Below, piece by piece: positions 1 to 7,684 of a stretch of 13,527 bases of DNA; position 1 is the stretch's first letter, and each line of letters opens with the position of its first letter. The notes under the pieces are model-generated. The model did not search any database. It was not told the DNA's origin and saw only the letters and a program-made list of their open reading frames with translations. The translations under genes were made by a program, and so were the position numbers. Origin of the DNA: Bacteroidota bacterium (GTDB taxonomy: Bacteria > Bacteroidota > Bacteroidia > Chitinophagales > Saprospiraceae); the NCBI GenBank assembly GCA_029573365.1, contig JAKQGD010000129.1, positions 1-13,527 on the forward strand. Direction: 5' to 3'.

Positions 1-1
1 C

Positions 2-1390
2 TGGCTCGACCATATGAATGACAAAAATCTCGAAAAAGTAGAGGCCCTAAGCCGCAATGTTCAGCCCGAGGATCTCGCCACCATTATATATACCTCAGGG
101 ACCACAGGAAATCCCAAGGGGGTCATGCTGACCCACAGCAACATTATATCTGTTGTAGAAAGTTGTGAAACCCTGCTGCCTGTCAACCGAAATGACAAGG
201 TACTCAGTTTCCTGCCACTTTGCCACATTTTTGAAAGGGCAGTGCTTTATGTATACACTTCCCTGGGTGTACAGGTGTACTTTACAGGCACAGACAATCT
301 AGGTGGAGAGTCAGGAGACCTGGCACAGGTTAAACCACATTATTTCACCACAGTGCCGCGATTGCTCGAAAAAGTGTACGAAAAGATATACAACAAGGGA
401 CTTGCCTTGACAGGATTGAAAAAGAGCCTGTTTTTCTGGGCACTCCATCTTACCGACGACTTCGAACACGGTAAAAAATTTACAGGCCTGGATGCCATTA
501 AAAGAAAAGTAGCCGACAAGCTTATCTTCAGCAAATGGAGAGAGGCCCTCGGCGGCAATGTAAGGGCGATAGCTACAGGAGCAGCGGCGTGTCCTGCTAA
601 AATCGCCAGAGTCTTTTCGGCAGCAGGCATTACCATCACTGAGGGCTACGGCCTTACGGAAACATCACCGGTACTGACTCTAAACCACTATTTTGACGGT
701 AGCAATAAAATCGGAACCGTAGGAGTAAAGCTGGATATGTGCGACATCATTATAGACCGCAGCGAAGGCGAATACAACGAAGGCGAAGGTGAGATTCTGG
801 CAGCAGGACCCAATATTATGCAAGGCTATTATAAACAGCCTGAGCAAACATCCGCCGTATTTAAAGAGGTCAACGGAAAGACCTATTTCCGCACAGGTGA
901 CATTGGAACTTTTGTTGATGGACCTAATAACAAAACATACCTCAAAATCACAGACAGGAAAAAAGAGCTCCTCAAAACTTCAGGTGGCAAGTATGTGGCT
1001 CCGGCACCTATTGAGTCCCTGCTCAAAGAAAGTTTTCTTATCGAACAGGCCATGGTGGTAGGTGACCAGCTTAAGTTTGTTTCTGCTTTGATTACCCCTT
1101 CGGTTGAAGCACTGCAAAAATGGTGCGAACTCCACGATATCTCCTGGACCAATGAAGCAGAAATACTGAAAAATGAAAAAGTAGTGGCAAAATACCAGTC
1201 AATAGTGGATGAAGTCAATTCTAATTTTGGCCACATCGAACAAATAAAGAAGTTTGCCCTCCTGCCCGTCACGTGGGACCCTGTCAGAACCGACGGCACA
1301 GAATCAGAACTTACACCCACCATGAAACTAAAGAGGAGGGTCATCCAGCAAAAATTTGCGGCTGAGATTCAAAAGATGTATGCTGACTGA
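2..1390 (+). CDS. Long-chain acyl-CoA synthetase (AMP-forming), 5'-truncated by the window edge
   Basis: This enzyme activates a fatty acid with ATP to an acyl-adenylate and transfers the acyl group to CoA, feeding lipid synthesis or beta-oxidation. The frame is open to the window's left edge (codons for W-L-D-H precede the ATG at 14), so the ATG at 14 is an internal methionine. About 130 N-terminal residues are probably missing, given a family length near 590. Counting from that methionine, the ATP-binding loop YTSGTTGNPKG is at 26-36, the adenylate-binding motif EGYGLTETSPV at 210-220, TGD at 294-296, the hinge region ITDRKKE at 312-318, and the C-terminal lysine motif LTPTMKLKR at 433-441. 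All core adenylation motifs are present, so the visible part looks intact. The sequence resembles the FadD15/ACSL-like long-chain branch, but chain-length preference cannot be read from it. A FemAB-like gene follows after 5 nt, so the two are probably co-transcribed. Confidence 0.93.
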   Translation, partial: WLDHMNDKNLEKVEALSRNVQPEDLATIIYTSGTTGNPKGVMLTHSNIISVVESCETLLPVNRNDKVLSFLPLCHIFERAVLYVYTSLGVQVYFTGTDNLGGESGDLAQVKPHYFTTVPRLLEKVYEKIYNKGLALTGLKKSLFFWALHLTDDFEHGKKFTGLDAIKRKVADKLIFSKWREALGGNVRAIATGAAACPAKIARVFSAAGITITEGYGLTETSPVLTLNHYFDGSNKIGTVGVKLDMCDIIIDRSEGEYNEGEGEILAAGPNIMQGYYKQPEQTSAVFKEVNGKTYFRTGDIGTFVDGPNNKTYLKITDRKKELLKTSGGKYVAPAPIESLLKESFLIEQAMVVGDQLKFVSALITPSVEALQKWCELHDISWTNEAEILKNEKVVAKYQSIVDEVNSNFGHIEQIKKFALLPVTWDPVRTDGTESELTPTMKLKRRVIQQKFAAEIQKMYAD

Positions 1391-1395
1391 TTCTG

Positions 1396-2283
1396 ATGCA
1401 CTTTAGACTTGTATCTCCGGACTCACTGGATGAGGCCCGCTGGGATGCTCTGGTCAGTCAGTCACCATATCCCAGGTTGTATGGAAGACGTTGGTACCTG
1501 GATGCCATGTCGGAACACCGTTGGATGGCCATAGTAGGCGGTGACTACCAGTGTATCATGCCGGTGATGGTTCGCTCCTATCTATTTTTCAGCATTGTCA
1601 GGCCTCCTTTCCTGTGCAGGCAGATGGGTCCTTATTTTTCGGCAAACGAAGACCACAACGCCAGCTGTCACGAGCTTAATTCTTTCCTGAAAAAAAAATT
1701 TATCCTCGTAAATCACCTAGTCAGTGATGCCTGGGGCGATAATTCCGCTGCGGCTCCACGCCAAAACCACATACTGTGGCTGGGAAAAAATTATGTAGCC
1801 CTGGCCGAAAATTATAACAGGAACACACGGAGAAACATAAATAAGGCCATACATCAGGGTTCAGTTATAGATGAAGTTACAGATATACATCGGTTTATCA
1901 GATTCATGTCCGATAACGATACGACAGGCACAATAGCCAAAATAAAACATCAGATAACTACAATGGTCGATAAATCTATGCAACTGGGTCAGGGACATAT
2001 TCTTACCGCTTACCGCGAAAAAAACCGCGACATGGCCATGGCCTTTTATATCGAAGAATCAGACCGCATATACTTTATACTTTGTGCTTCTGACAAAGAA
2101 GGCAAGGATACCAAGGCTATGTATCAAATCATCGACCACATCGTCAGAAAATATGCAGGTTCTGAAAAATACCTCGACTTTACAGGTTCTAATATTCCCA
2201 GCATCGCCCGACGCAATGAAGGATTTGGATCCATGGCCGAAGTCCACCATTATCTTAAGTTATACCGCTTTATGCGGAAATGA
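1396..2283 (+). CDS. FemAB/GNAT-type acyltransferase of unknown substrate
   Basis: This 295-residue protein has no signal peptide or membrane segment, so it is probably cytoplasmic. The middle motif YNRNTRRNINKA (140-151) and the C-terminal part LDFTGSNIPSIARR (260-273), followed by NEGFGS, are typical of FemAB-like/GNAT-fold proteins. These transfer amino-acyl or acyl groups to cell-envelope precursors or small molecules. In Bacteroidota such proteins are usually annotated only as GNAT family N-acetyltransferase; the acceptor here is unknown. The ATG at 1396 lies 5 nt after the stop of the acyl-CoA synthetase gene, which makes translational coupling likely. That raises the possibility, by context only, of a role in acylating something with an activated fatty acid. 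The family is likely, the substrate is not determined. The stop codon lies 8 nt from the stop of convergent priA. Confidence 0.75.
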   Translation: MHFRLVSPDSLDEARWDALVSQSPYPRLYGRRWYLDAMSEHRWMAIVGGDYQCIMPVMVRSYLFFSIVRPPFLCRQMGPYFSANEDHNASCHELNSFLKKKFILVNHLVSDAWGDNSAAAPRQNHILWLGKNYVALAENYNRNTRRNINKAIHQGSVIDEVTDIHRFIRFMSDNDTTGTIAKIKHQITTMVDKSMQLGQGHILTAYREKNRDMAMAFYIEESDRIYFILCASDKEGKDTKAMYQIIDHIVRKYAGSEKYLDFTGSNIPSIARRNEGFGSMAEVHHYLKLYRFMRK

Positions 2284-2291
2284 AAAAATCG

Positions 2292-4754
2292 TCAGTATGG
2301 GTCTACATCGATATTGACCCTTACTGCTTTGCAGGCTGATATGGTCAATAGCCTGTCCCTTTCTTCCATCAGTATGGCCTTTATTTTTTGAACCGCCACA
2401 GGGTCTTTTTCCATTTTTATGGTCAGCGTCCTGATGTACTGTCCTCTGAGCCTTTCGATGCCGGGTACTGCGGGACCTATTAGGCGGCTTCCTATATGCT
2501 TACGCAGGTTGCCGGCAAAGACCTCTGCAGCATGGGTCACCGTAGCTGCATTTTTATGCAGCATTTCGATGGCAATCATCCTGTAAAAAGGCGGATATTT
2601 ATATTGTTTCCTTTCGGAGGATTCCCTGGTATAAAACCTGTCATACAGATGCAGCATGGTCTCCGTGATCACCGGATGTGATGGATCGAAGGTCTGGATG
2701 ATGACCCTGCCCTGTTTTTCTCTGCGGCCCGCCCTACCCGACACCTGGGTCATAAGCTGGAAGGCACGCTCGTTTGCCCTTAGGTCGGGATACCTTAGGA
2801 TAGAGTCAGCATTGAGTATTCCCACCAGAGAAATGTTATCAAAATCTAGCCCTTTGGTAATCATCTGAGTACCTATCAGTATGTCTATATCCTTTTCTTC
2901 AAAATCCTGGAGGATAGATTCAAAACTGGCCTTTGTCTTTGCCGTATCAAGGTCCAGACGTCCCACCTTCGACTCCGGAAAAGTCTCCTTTATCAGTTCT
3001 TCTATCTTTTCTGTGCCAAAGCCTGTTTCCAGCAATTCATGGCTGCCGCAGGCAGGGCATGTTTCCGGCCTACGGGTACGGAAGCCACAATAATGGCATC
3101 GCAGTTCCTTAAAGGCCTTGTGTATTGTCAGGTGTACATCACAGTTGGCACATCCTGCCTTCCACCCGCATAGCTTACAGTGCAGTGTGGGAGCATAACC
3201 CCTGCGGTTTTGAAACAGCAAAACTTGTTCCCCGGCTTCAAGGGCCTGACGTATGGCCAACAGCATTTCCTGGCTCAGCAATCCGTCAAACCGCTTGTCC
3301 TTGTACTCCTGCCTGATGTCCACCACCGTAATTTTAGGAAGGACAGACTCTCCATGCCTGTCAGCCATGGTCACCAGTCCGTACTTGTCTGCACAGGCAT
3401 TGGCATAGGACTCCAGACTGGGGGTGGCACTGCCCAGGATGATACTTGCCCCGGTGAGATGCGACATATATACGGCAGCATCCCTGGCATTGTATCTTGG
3501 ATTAGGATCGTTTTGTTTAAATGATGGATCGTGCTCTTCGTCCACAATGATGAGGCCGAGATTATGGTATGGTAAAAACAATCCCGATCTGGCAGCAATG
3601 ACTATTTTTCCACCATGCATTACGGCATTCCACAGTTCGACACGTTCCTGACTGTTCATGCGGCTGTGATACACCAGTACTTCCTGGCCAAACACTGCTT
3701 TCAGCCTTTGCACCATGTGCGTAGTGAGTGCAATCTCAGGCAGAAGATACAACACTTGTTTGCCGGATTTCAGTTGTTCACCTATAAGTTCTGAATAAAC
3801 CCTGGTCTTTCCGCTGCCGGTTACTCCATATATAAGTACCGGCTTACCCTGAGTAAAACACTCCCTGATACCGCAAATTGCCTGCAACTGCTGTACACTC
3901 AATGGCTGCATATCACTTGAATCCTTGTTTGCCTCTTCAGCTGCAGAAAAGATCCTGCTTTGCACTTTTTTCTCGACGATAAACAGCCCTTTTTTAACCA
4001 TGGCCTGGATAACGGACGTGTCGGTCGATGCTATTTTGCACACTTCTGATACTGGCAGACTCCTGGTTTTATTGCCGGCCAGCTGAATAAATGCCAGGAA
4101 AGCCCTGGTCTGTTTGTCCGATCTTTCCACCAGACCTATGGCTTCTGACATCAATTCGGGGTCATCTGCATACCTCGGAGCAAGAGTCATGTAATTGGTC
4201 GTTCGTGGCTTAAATTTTTCTATAAGCTCTTCCTTAATCGTCACTATACGTTTATCTATCAGACTCCTGATAACCGGAAATACAGTCTTCCGGTTGAGGA
4301 TATCACGTATCTCGTTGATTGTCAATTCGTTTCGGATATGTACCGCTTCAGCTACCAGGTACTCATCATCCGTAAGTATACTTTCCAGTTCGTCACTGTT
4401 TCCTGTAAATACTATTCTGGTTTCGCTTTCGAGCTTCAGACCTGAGGGCATGGCTACATTGAGCACTTCGCCCAGGGTACAACAGTAATATTCTGCCACC
4501 CATTGCCAGAACTTAAGCTGCGTCTCAGTAACCAGGGGCATTTCATCCATGATGTCTATAATGGCCTTTGGCTTATGATCCAGGCTCATTTCCTCATGCA
4601 GCTCGTATACTATGGCTGTATATAGTTTGTTGCGTAAAGATACCTCTACCCTAGTACCCCTTTGTATCCTCTCCGCAAGTGTCGGCGGCACAGAGTAGGT
4701 ATATGGTCGAGGCAAAGCCAGCGGAAAGATGACAGAAGCGTATTTAGGAACCAA
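2292..4754 (-). CDS. priA: Primosomal protein N' (replication restart helicase PriA)
   Basis: PriA is a 3'-to-5' superfamily 2 DNA helicase that recognises stalled forks and D-loops and reloads the replicative helicase. The protein is 820 residues, slightly longer than E. coli PriA (732). Visible parts are the N-terminal 3'-binding domain (about 1-105), Walker A GVTGSGKT (310-317), DEEH box (405-408), helicase motif SAT (442-444), and a zinc-binding region with all eight cysteines (C526, C529, C535, C538, C553, C556, C566, C569). Further on come TQMITKGLDF (629-638) and motif VI QVSGRAGR (670-677). The predicted start is TTG at 4754-4752. An in-frame TAG at 4763-4761 excludes a longer protein, there is no ATG nearby, and the conserved N-terminus (PKYASVIFPLALPRPYTY) begins immediately after it. 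It lies 35 nt downstream of the SPOUT methyltransferase gene and may have its own promoter. Confidence 0.95.
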   Translation of the reverse strand: MVPKYASVIFPLALPRPYTYSVPPTLAERIQRGTRVEVSLRNKLYTAIVYELHEEMSLDHKPKAIIDIMDEMPLVTETQLKFWQWVAEYYCCTLGEVLNVAMPSGLKLESETRIVFTGNSDELESILTDDEYLVAEAVHIRNELTINEIRDILNRKTVFPVIRSLIDKRIVTIKEELIEKFKPRTTNYMTLAPRYADDPELMSEAIGLVERSDKQTRAFLAFIQLAGNKTRSLPVSEVCKIASTDTSVIQAMVKKGLFIVEKKVQSRIFSAAEEANKDSSDMQPLSVQQLQAICGIRECFTQGKPVLIYGVTGSGKTRVYSELIGEQLKSGKQVLYLLPEIALTTHMVQRLKAVFGQEVLVYHSRMNSQERVELWNAVMHGGKIVIAARSGLFLPYHNLGLIIVDEEHDPSFKQNDPNPRYNARDAAVYMSHLTGASIILGSATPSLESYANACADKYGLVTMADRHGESVLPKITVVDIRQEYKDKRFDGLLSQEMLLAIRQALEAGEQVLLFQNRRGYAPTLHCKLCGWKAGCANCDVHLTIHKAFKELRCHYCGFRTRRPETCPACGSHELLETGFGTEKIEELIKETFPESKVGRLDLDTAKTKASFESILQDFEEKDIDILIGTQMITKGLDFDNISLVGILNADSILRYPDLRANERAFQLMTQVSGRAGRREKQGRVIIQTFDPSHPVITETMLHLYDRFYTRESSERKQYKYPPFYRMIAIEMLHKNAATVTHAAEVFAGNLRKHIGSRLIGPAVPGIERLRGQYIRTLTIKMEKDPVAVQKIKAILMEERDRLLTISACKAVRVNIDVDPY

Positions 4755-4770
4755 GGGCGGCTATTTAGAG

Positions 4771-4778
4771 CAAATATA
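4771..4778 (-). promoter_or_regulatory. Candidate Bacteroidota -7 box upstream of priA
   Basis: On the minus strand this reads TATATTTG, an exact match to the TAnnTTTG -7 element of Bacteroidota primary-sigma promoters. It sits in the 35-nt gap between the trmH-like stop and the priA TTG start, about 16 nt before the start. No good TTTG -33 element is visible at the expected 17-23 nt upstream, so the match may be chance in AT-rich DNA. priA could equally be transcribed only from the pyrG promoter. Confidence 0.3.
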
Positions 4779-4789
4779 GTCAAAAAGGG

Positions 4790-5320
4790 CTATATCCCGT
4801 AGATTTTACGCATCTCCCATAGTACGATACCCGCACATACGGACACATTTAGAGAGTGTTTGGTGCCAAACTGAGGAATATCGACACACACATCTGCCAT
4901 TAAAATGACTGATTCACTAACTCCCTCTACTTCATTGCCAAAAATAACGGCCGTTTTTCCCTTTGCGGGAATATAAGGGCCCAAAGTTTGCGAATGGCTT
5001 GTTTGCTCCACAGCTACAATATTATACCCATCAGACCTGAGTTTATCGATAGCGGCCGCTACATCAGAGGCATATTCCCAATCCACGGATTCCGTTGCTC
5101 CTATGGCCGTCTTGTTTATTTCTCGGTTTGGAGGCGTAGCCGTGATGCCACAAAGGATGATTTTTTCAATGGCAAATGCATCGGCAGTCCTAAAAACGGA
5201 TCCGACATTGAGGGCCGAGCGTACATCATCCAAAACCACAGTGACAGGAATTTTATCCGCTCCTTTGAACTGTTCGTTGGTCAGTCTGCCCAGTTCATCA
5301 GTTCTGAGCTTTTGGTTCAT
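4790..5320 (-). CDS. SPOUT-family RNA 2'-O-methyltransferase (TrmH/SpoU-like)
   Basis: The protein is an S-adenosylmethionine-dependent RNA ribose methyltransferase with the trefoil-knot SPOUT fold. The three SpoU motifs are present: NVGSVFRTADAF (38-49, with conserved Asn38 and Arg44), VIFGNEVEGVS (125-135), and IPQFGTKHSLNVSVCAG (148-164, containing Ser156, Leu157, Asn158). At 176 residues it is a minimal catalytic domain without the N-terminal RNA-binding domain of rRNA enzymes such as RlmB and without the C-terminal extension of classical TrmH. The target (tRNA G18 or another tRNA/rRNA site) therefore cannot be decided. The ATG shares its last two bases with the stop of pyrG in an ATGA overlap (5317-5320), indicating translational coupling to pyrG. 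priA follows 35 nt downstream on the same strand. Confidence 0.9.
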   Translation of the reverse strand: MNQKLRTDELGRLTNEQFKGADKIPVTVVLDDVRSALNVGSVFRTADAFAIEKIILCGITATPPNREINKTAIGATESVDWEYASDVAAAIDKLRSDGYNIVAVEQTSHSQTLGPYIPAKGKTAVIFGNEVEGVSESVILMADVCVDIPQFGTKHSLNVSVCAGIVLWEMRKIYGI

Positions 5321-6927
5321 TTGATTTTTCCGTCCTTTAATGCAGCCCTAATAAAACTTACAAACAAGGGATGTGGATTTTCGACTGTACTCTTAAGCTC
5401 GGGATGGAACTGAACACCTACAAAATATGGGTGATCCTTAAGCTCGACGATTTCTACCAGGCCTGAGTCGGGATTTTTGCCGGTAGCTATCATTCCTGCC
5501 CGCTCCATAACTTCCAGATATTGGTTATTAAATTCGTACCTGTGTCTGTGACGCTCCCATATTTCCGTTTTGCCGTAAGCTTTATGGCTCAGGGAGTTCT
5601 TTGACAGTTTACAGGCGTAGGCTCCCAGTCTCATGGTCCCACCTTTTGCCGTGATTTTTTTCTGATCCGGCATGAGGTCGATCACCGGCTCAAGGGTATC
5701 AGGATTGACTTCGGTGGAATCAGCACCGTCAATACCGAGCACATTGCGGCAAAATTCCACAACGGCACATTGCATACCCAGACATATGCCAAAAAAAGGT
5801 ATTTTGTTTTCCCTGACATATCTTATGGCTTCCAGCTTGCCGGCTATGCCTCTTTCGCCAAAGCCCGGAGCTACGAGAATGCCGTCGAGTCCGGCCAGTT
5901 TTATTTTCGCTTCGCTGGCATCCAGGGTTTCAGAGTGGAGAGGCACTACCCTGACCTTGCATTCGTTTTCGGCACCTGCATGCAGGAATGCCTCATGGAT
6001 GGACTTGTAAGCATCCTGGAGTTCGTTATATTTTCCTACCAGTCCGATGGTAACTTCCCTAGTGGGATTTTTGAGCTTGCCCAGAAACTCCTTCCAGTTT
6101 ACAAGGTCGGGCTCCGGCATATTTTTCATACCCAGTTTTTTGAGCACGGTTTTGTCGAGGTTTTCTTTGAGCATCAGCAAAGGAACATCATAAATGGTCT
6201 CCGCATCTATGGCTTCGATGACCGATTTTTCATCCACATTGCAAAAAAGAGCCAGTTTAGCCCTCAGTTCTCTGGGCAATGGGTACTCAGTACGACACAC
6301 CAGGATATCAGGCTGTATACCCGCCTGGAGCAGCTCCTTGACGGAATGCTGGGTAGGCTTAGTTTTCAGTTCCCGGGCAGCTTTGAGATAAGGAATCAGG
6401 GTCAGGTGTATAGACACACAATTTTCCTTGCCGAGATCCCATCTGAGTTGTCTTATGGCTTCCAGGTAGGGCAGTGACTCTATGTCTCCCACCGTACCGC
6501 CTATCTCAGTAATGATGATGTCATAATCATGGCCCTTTTCGAGAAGTGTGGCACGCCTTTTTATTTCGTCGGTGATATGAGGAATGACCTGCACGGTCTT
6601 GCCCAGAAAAGCTCCTGCACGCTCTCTCTCGATGACGGTCTGATAAATGCGGCCCGTGGTCACATTGTTGGCCTGAGAGGTTGGAGTATTGAGAAAACGC
6701 TCATAATGTCCCAGGTCCAGGTCCGTTTCTGCTCCGTCTTCTGTGACGTAACACTCCCCATGTTCATAGGGATTGAGCGTACCGGGGTCAACATTGATAT
6801 AGGGATCAAACTTCTGAATGGTAACTCTGAGACCCCGTGCCTGGAGCAATTTTGCCAGCGATGCTGAAATAATGCCTTTGCCAAGAGAGGATGTAACTCC
6901 GCCCGTAACAAAAATGTATTTGGCCAT
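5317..6927 (-). CDS. pyrG: CTP synthase (glutamine-hydrolysing)
   Basis: CTP synthase converts UTP to CTP using ATP and ammonia released from glutamine, the last step of de novo pyrimidine nucleotide synthesis, in the cytoplasm. The 536-residue length is normal for the family. The N-terminal amidoligase domain has the nucleotide loop GGVTSSLGKG (9-18), the segment KFDPYINVDPGTLNPYEHGE (39-58), and EIGGTVGDIES (141-151). The C-terminal class I glutamine amidotransferase domain has APGFGERG (353-360), the nucleophile Cys382 in GICLGMQ (380-386), and the His508/Glu510 pair in FHPE. All catalytic residues are present. The start is ATG at 6927-6925, with a TAnnTTTG-type box about 29 nt upstream. 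The reading frame ends in ATGA, overlapping the methyltransferase gene. I see no GGGC-type initially transcribed sequence such as supports reiterative-transcription control in Firmicutes. Confidence 0.98.
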   Translation of the reverse strand: MAKYIFVTGGVTSSLGKGIISASLAKLLQARGLRVTIQKFDPYINVDPGTLNPYEHGECYVTEDGAETDLDLGHYERFLNTPTSQANNVTTGRIYQTVIERERAGAFLGKTVQVIPHITDEIKRRATLLEKGHDYDIIITEIGGTVGDIESLPYLEAIRQLRWDLGKENCVSIHLTLIPYLKAARELKTKPTQHSVKELLQAGIQPDILVCRTEYPLPRELRAKLALFCNVDEKSVIEAIDAETIYDVPLLMLKENLDKTVLKKLGMKNMPEPDLVNWKEFLGKLKNPTREVTIGLVGKYNELQDAYKSIHEAFLHAGAENECKVRVVPLHSETLDASEAKIKLAGLDGILVAPGFGERGIAGKLEAIRYVRENKIPFFGICLGMQCAVVEFCRNVLGIDGADSTEVNPDTLEPVIDLMPDQKKITAKGGTMRLGAYACKLSKNSLSHKAYGKTEIWERHRHRYEFNNQYLEVMERAGMIATGKNPDSGLVEIVELKDHPYFVGVQFHPELKSTVENPHPLFVSFIRAALKDGKIK

Positions 6928-6955
6928 AAGCTTTTGAATGGTTTGCTACGGGACA

Positions 6956-6963
6956 CAAAGTTA
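6956..6963 (-). promoter_or_regulatory. Candidate Bacteroidota -7 promoter box for pyrG cluster
   Basis: On the minus strand this reads TAACTTTG, an exact TAnnTTTG match. It would place the transcription start near 6950 and give a leader of roughly 20-25 nt before the pyrG ATG at 6927. No clear TTTG -33 element is visible 17-23 nt upstream. The position relative to a divergently transcribed housekeeping gene makes a real promoter plausible. Confidence 0.45.
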
Positions 6964-7051
6964 AGACATATTTTCCGTAAGGCCTTGTCCAGCGTGCTTT
7001 AAAAGAAGACTATTGACACTATTTAATCACTTTTTTAAATTCTGGCCATAG

Positions 7052-7081
7052 TTTATACAGCATTTCTTATCTTTACCTTTG
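7052..7081 (+). promoter_or_regulatory. Candidate Bacteroidota promoter for the DUF4833-like gene
   Basis: TACCTTTG at 7074-7081 matches TAnnTTTG exactly. A TTTA at 7052-7055, one base off the TTTG -33 element, lies 18 nt upstream, within the usual 17-23 nt spacing. The transcription start would fall around 7086, leaving a very short leader of about 10 nt before the ATG at 7096. It faces away from the pyrG promoter candidate within the same 168-nt divergent gap. Confidence 0.4.
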
Positions 7082-7095
7082 GAAAATGACAGGTT

Positions 7096-7620
7096 ATGTA
7101 TTTTACCCAATCTGAACAATATGAGTCTCTTGTCAAGGGCCAAAATGGCAGACCGGATCATTATCCTGTGCCCGAAGACACGCCTGAGCTGCTTTTTTAT
7201 ATCCAGAGAAGTAAAAACACAAATACCGTCATTTACGAATCCAATATCAACAGTGACGGACTTCTGGATCTCAATGAACCAATAAAAATATCCTGGATCA
7301 GTTTTGAAAATCCTGACCAAACCAACAAAAAAGAGCTCAATTACATCCAGGAAAAACTGGCTTACGGTTACAAGTTTGAGGTGATTTCTCCCGAATTGAT
7401 CAGATTTAGATTTGTGGCTTATGACAATATTGAGTTTTTTATGGCCCGTGTCGGAAAAAGGTTTAGAGTATTTATGTCATCCGGAACTGACCGTACACAA
7501 ATTGACATGATCTATATCTATGCCGAAGATCTGGGAGTATTTCCTTTAGTGAAATTTGCCGAATTTTTTGGTAAAAATGCTGTCACTGGCGACAAATATT
7601 ACAAAAAACTCATCTTTTGA
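7096..7620 (+). CDS. Uncharacterised protein, DUF4833-like
   Basis: This 174-residue protein has no signal peptide, no transmembrane segment and no cysteine cluster, so it is predicted to be cytoplasmic. The segment from about 33 to 160 resembles the DUF4833 family found mainly in Bacteroidota: an LLFYIQRSKNTNTVIYE strand (32-48), the IKISWISFE segment (63-71), KKELNYIQEKLAYGYKF (78-94), and a later beta-rich stretch with FFMARVGKRFRVFM. No catalytic motif is evident and no function is known to me for the family. The family assignment rests on recalled sequence resemblance. ATG at 7096 is the first start in frame, since an in-frame TGA lies at 7087-7089. The gene is 64 nt upstream of the outer-membrane/WaaA/HldE genes and may share their transcript. 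Confidence 0.7.
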   Translation: MYFTQSEQYESLVKGQNGRPDHYPVPEDTPELLFYIQRSKNTNTVIYESNINSDGLLDLNEPIKISWISFENPDQTNKKELNYIQEKLAYGYKFEVISPELIRFRFVAYDNIEFFMARVGKRFRVFMSSGTDRTQIDMIYIYAEDLGVFPLVKFAEFFGKNAVTGDKYYKKLIF

Positions 7621-7640
7621 CCCTGTTTAATCAAACAAGG
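7621..7640. other. Stem-loop directly after the DUF4833-like stop codon
   Basis: CCCTGTTT (7621-7628) can pair with AAACAAGG (7633-7640) over eight positions with one C/A mismatch, around a 4-nt loop. No T-run follows on the plus strand, so it is unlikely to be a strong intrinsic terminator. It could be a transcript-processing or attenuating hairpin, or chance. A short perfect palindrome, TTTTTGCAAAAA, lies just downstream at 7655-7666. Confidence 0.3.
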
Positions 7641-7684
7641 CTTATGTTCCTGCGTTTTTGCAAAAATCACAATTCCCGACATTG

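Noticed and set aside
14..16. ATG as the true start of the acyl-CoA synthetase
   Set aside because: The frame is open to the window edge, and a start here would remove the family's N-terminal region of about 130 residues just before the ATP-binding loop.
2265..2277. CCGC-TTTAT-GCGG hairpin near the end of the FemAB-like gene
   Set aside because: It is inside the coding region, only 4 bp, and followed by A residues on the plus strand and no T-run on the minus strand, so it is not a supported terminator.
5770..6477. 235-codon open frame on the plus strand antisense to pyrG
   Set aside because: pyrG is unambiguous with all catalytic motifs; the antisense product is Phe/Gln/Arg-rich and resembles nothing.
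7013..7040. TTGACA followed after 16 nt by TTAAAT, resembling a sigma70 promoter
   Set aside because: Bacteroidota primary sigma factors use TTTG/TAnnTTTG; the match is likely chance in an AT-rich gap, and a better-fitting box lies closer to the gene.
7658..7684. N-terminal extension of the barrel protein from a TTG codon
   Set aside because: The extension would place nine polar residues before a normal signal peptide that begins at the ATG at 7685.
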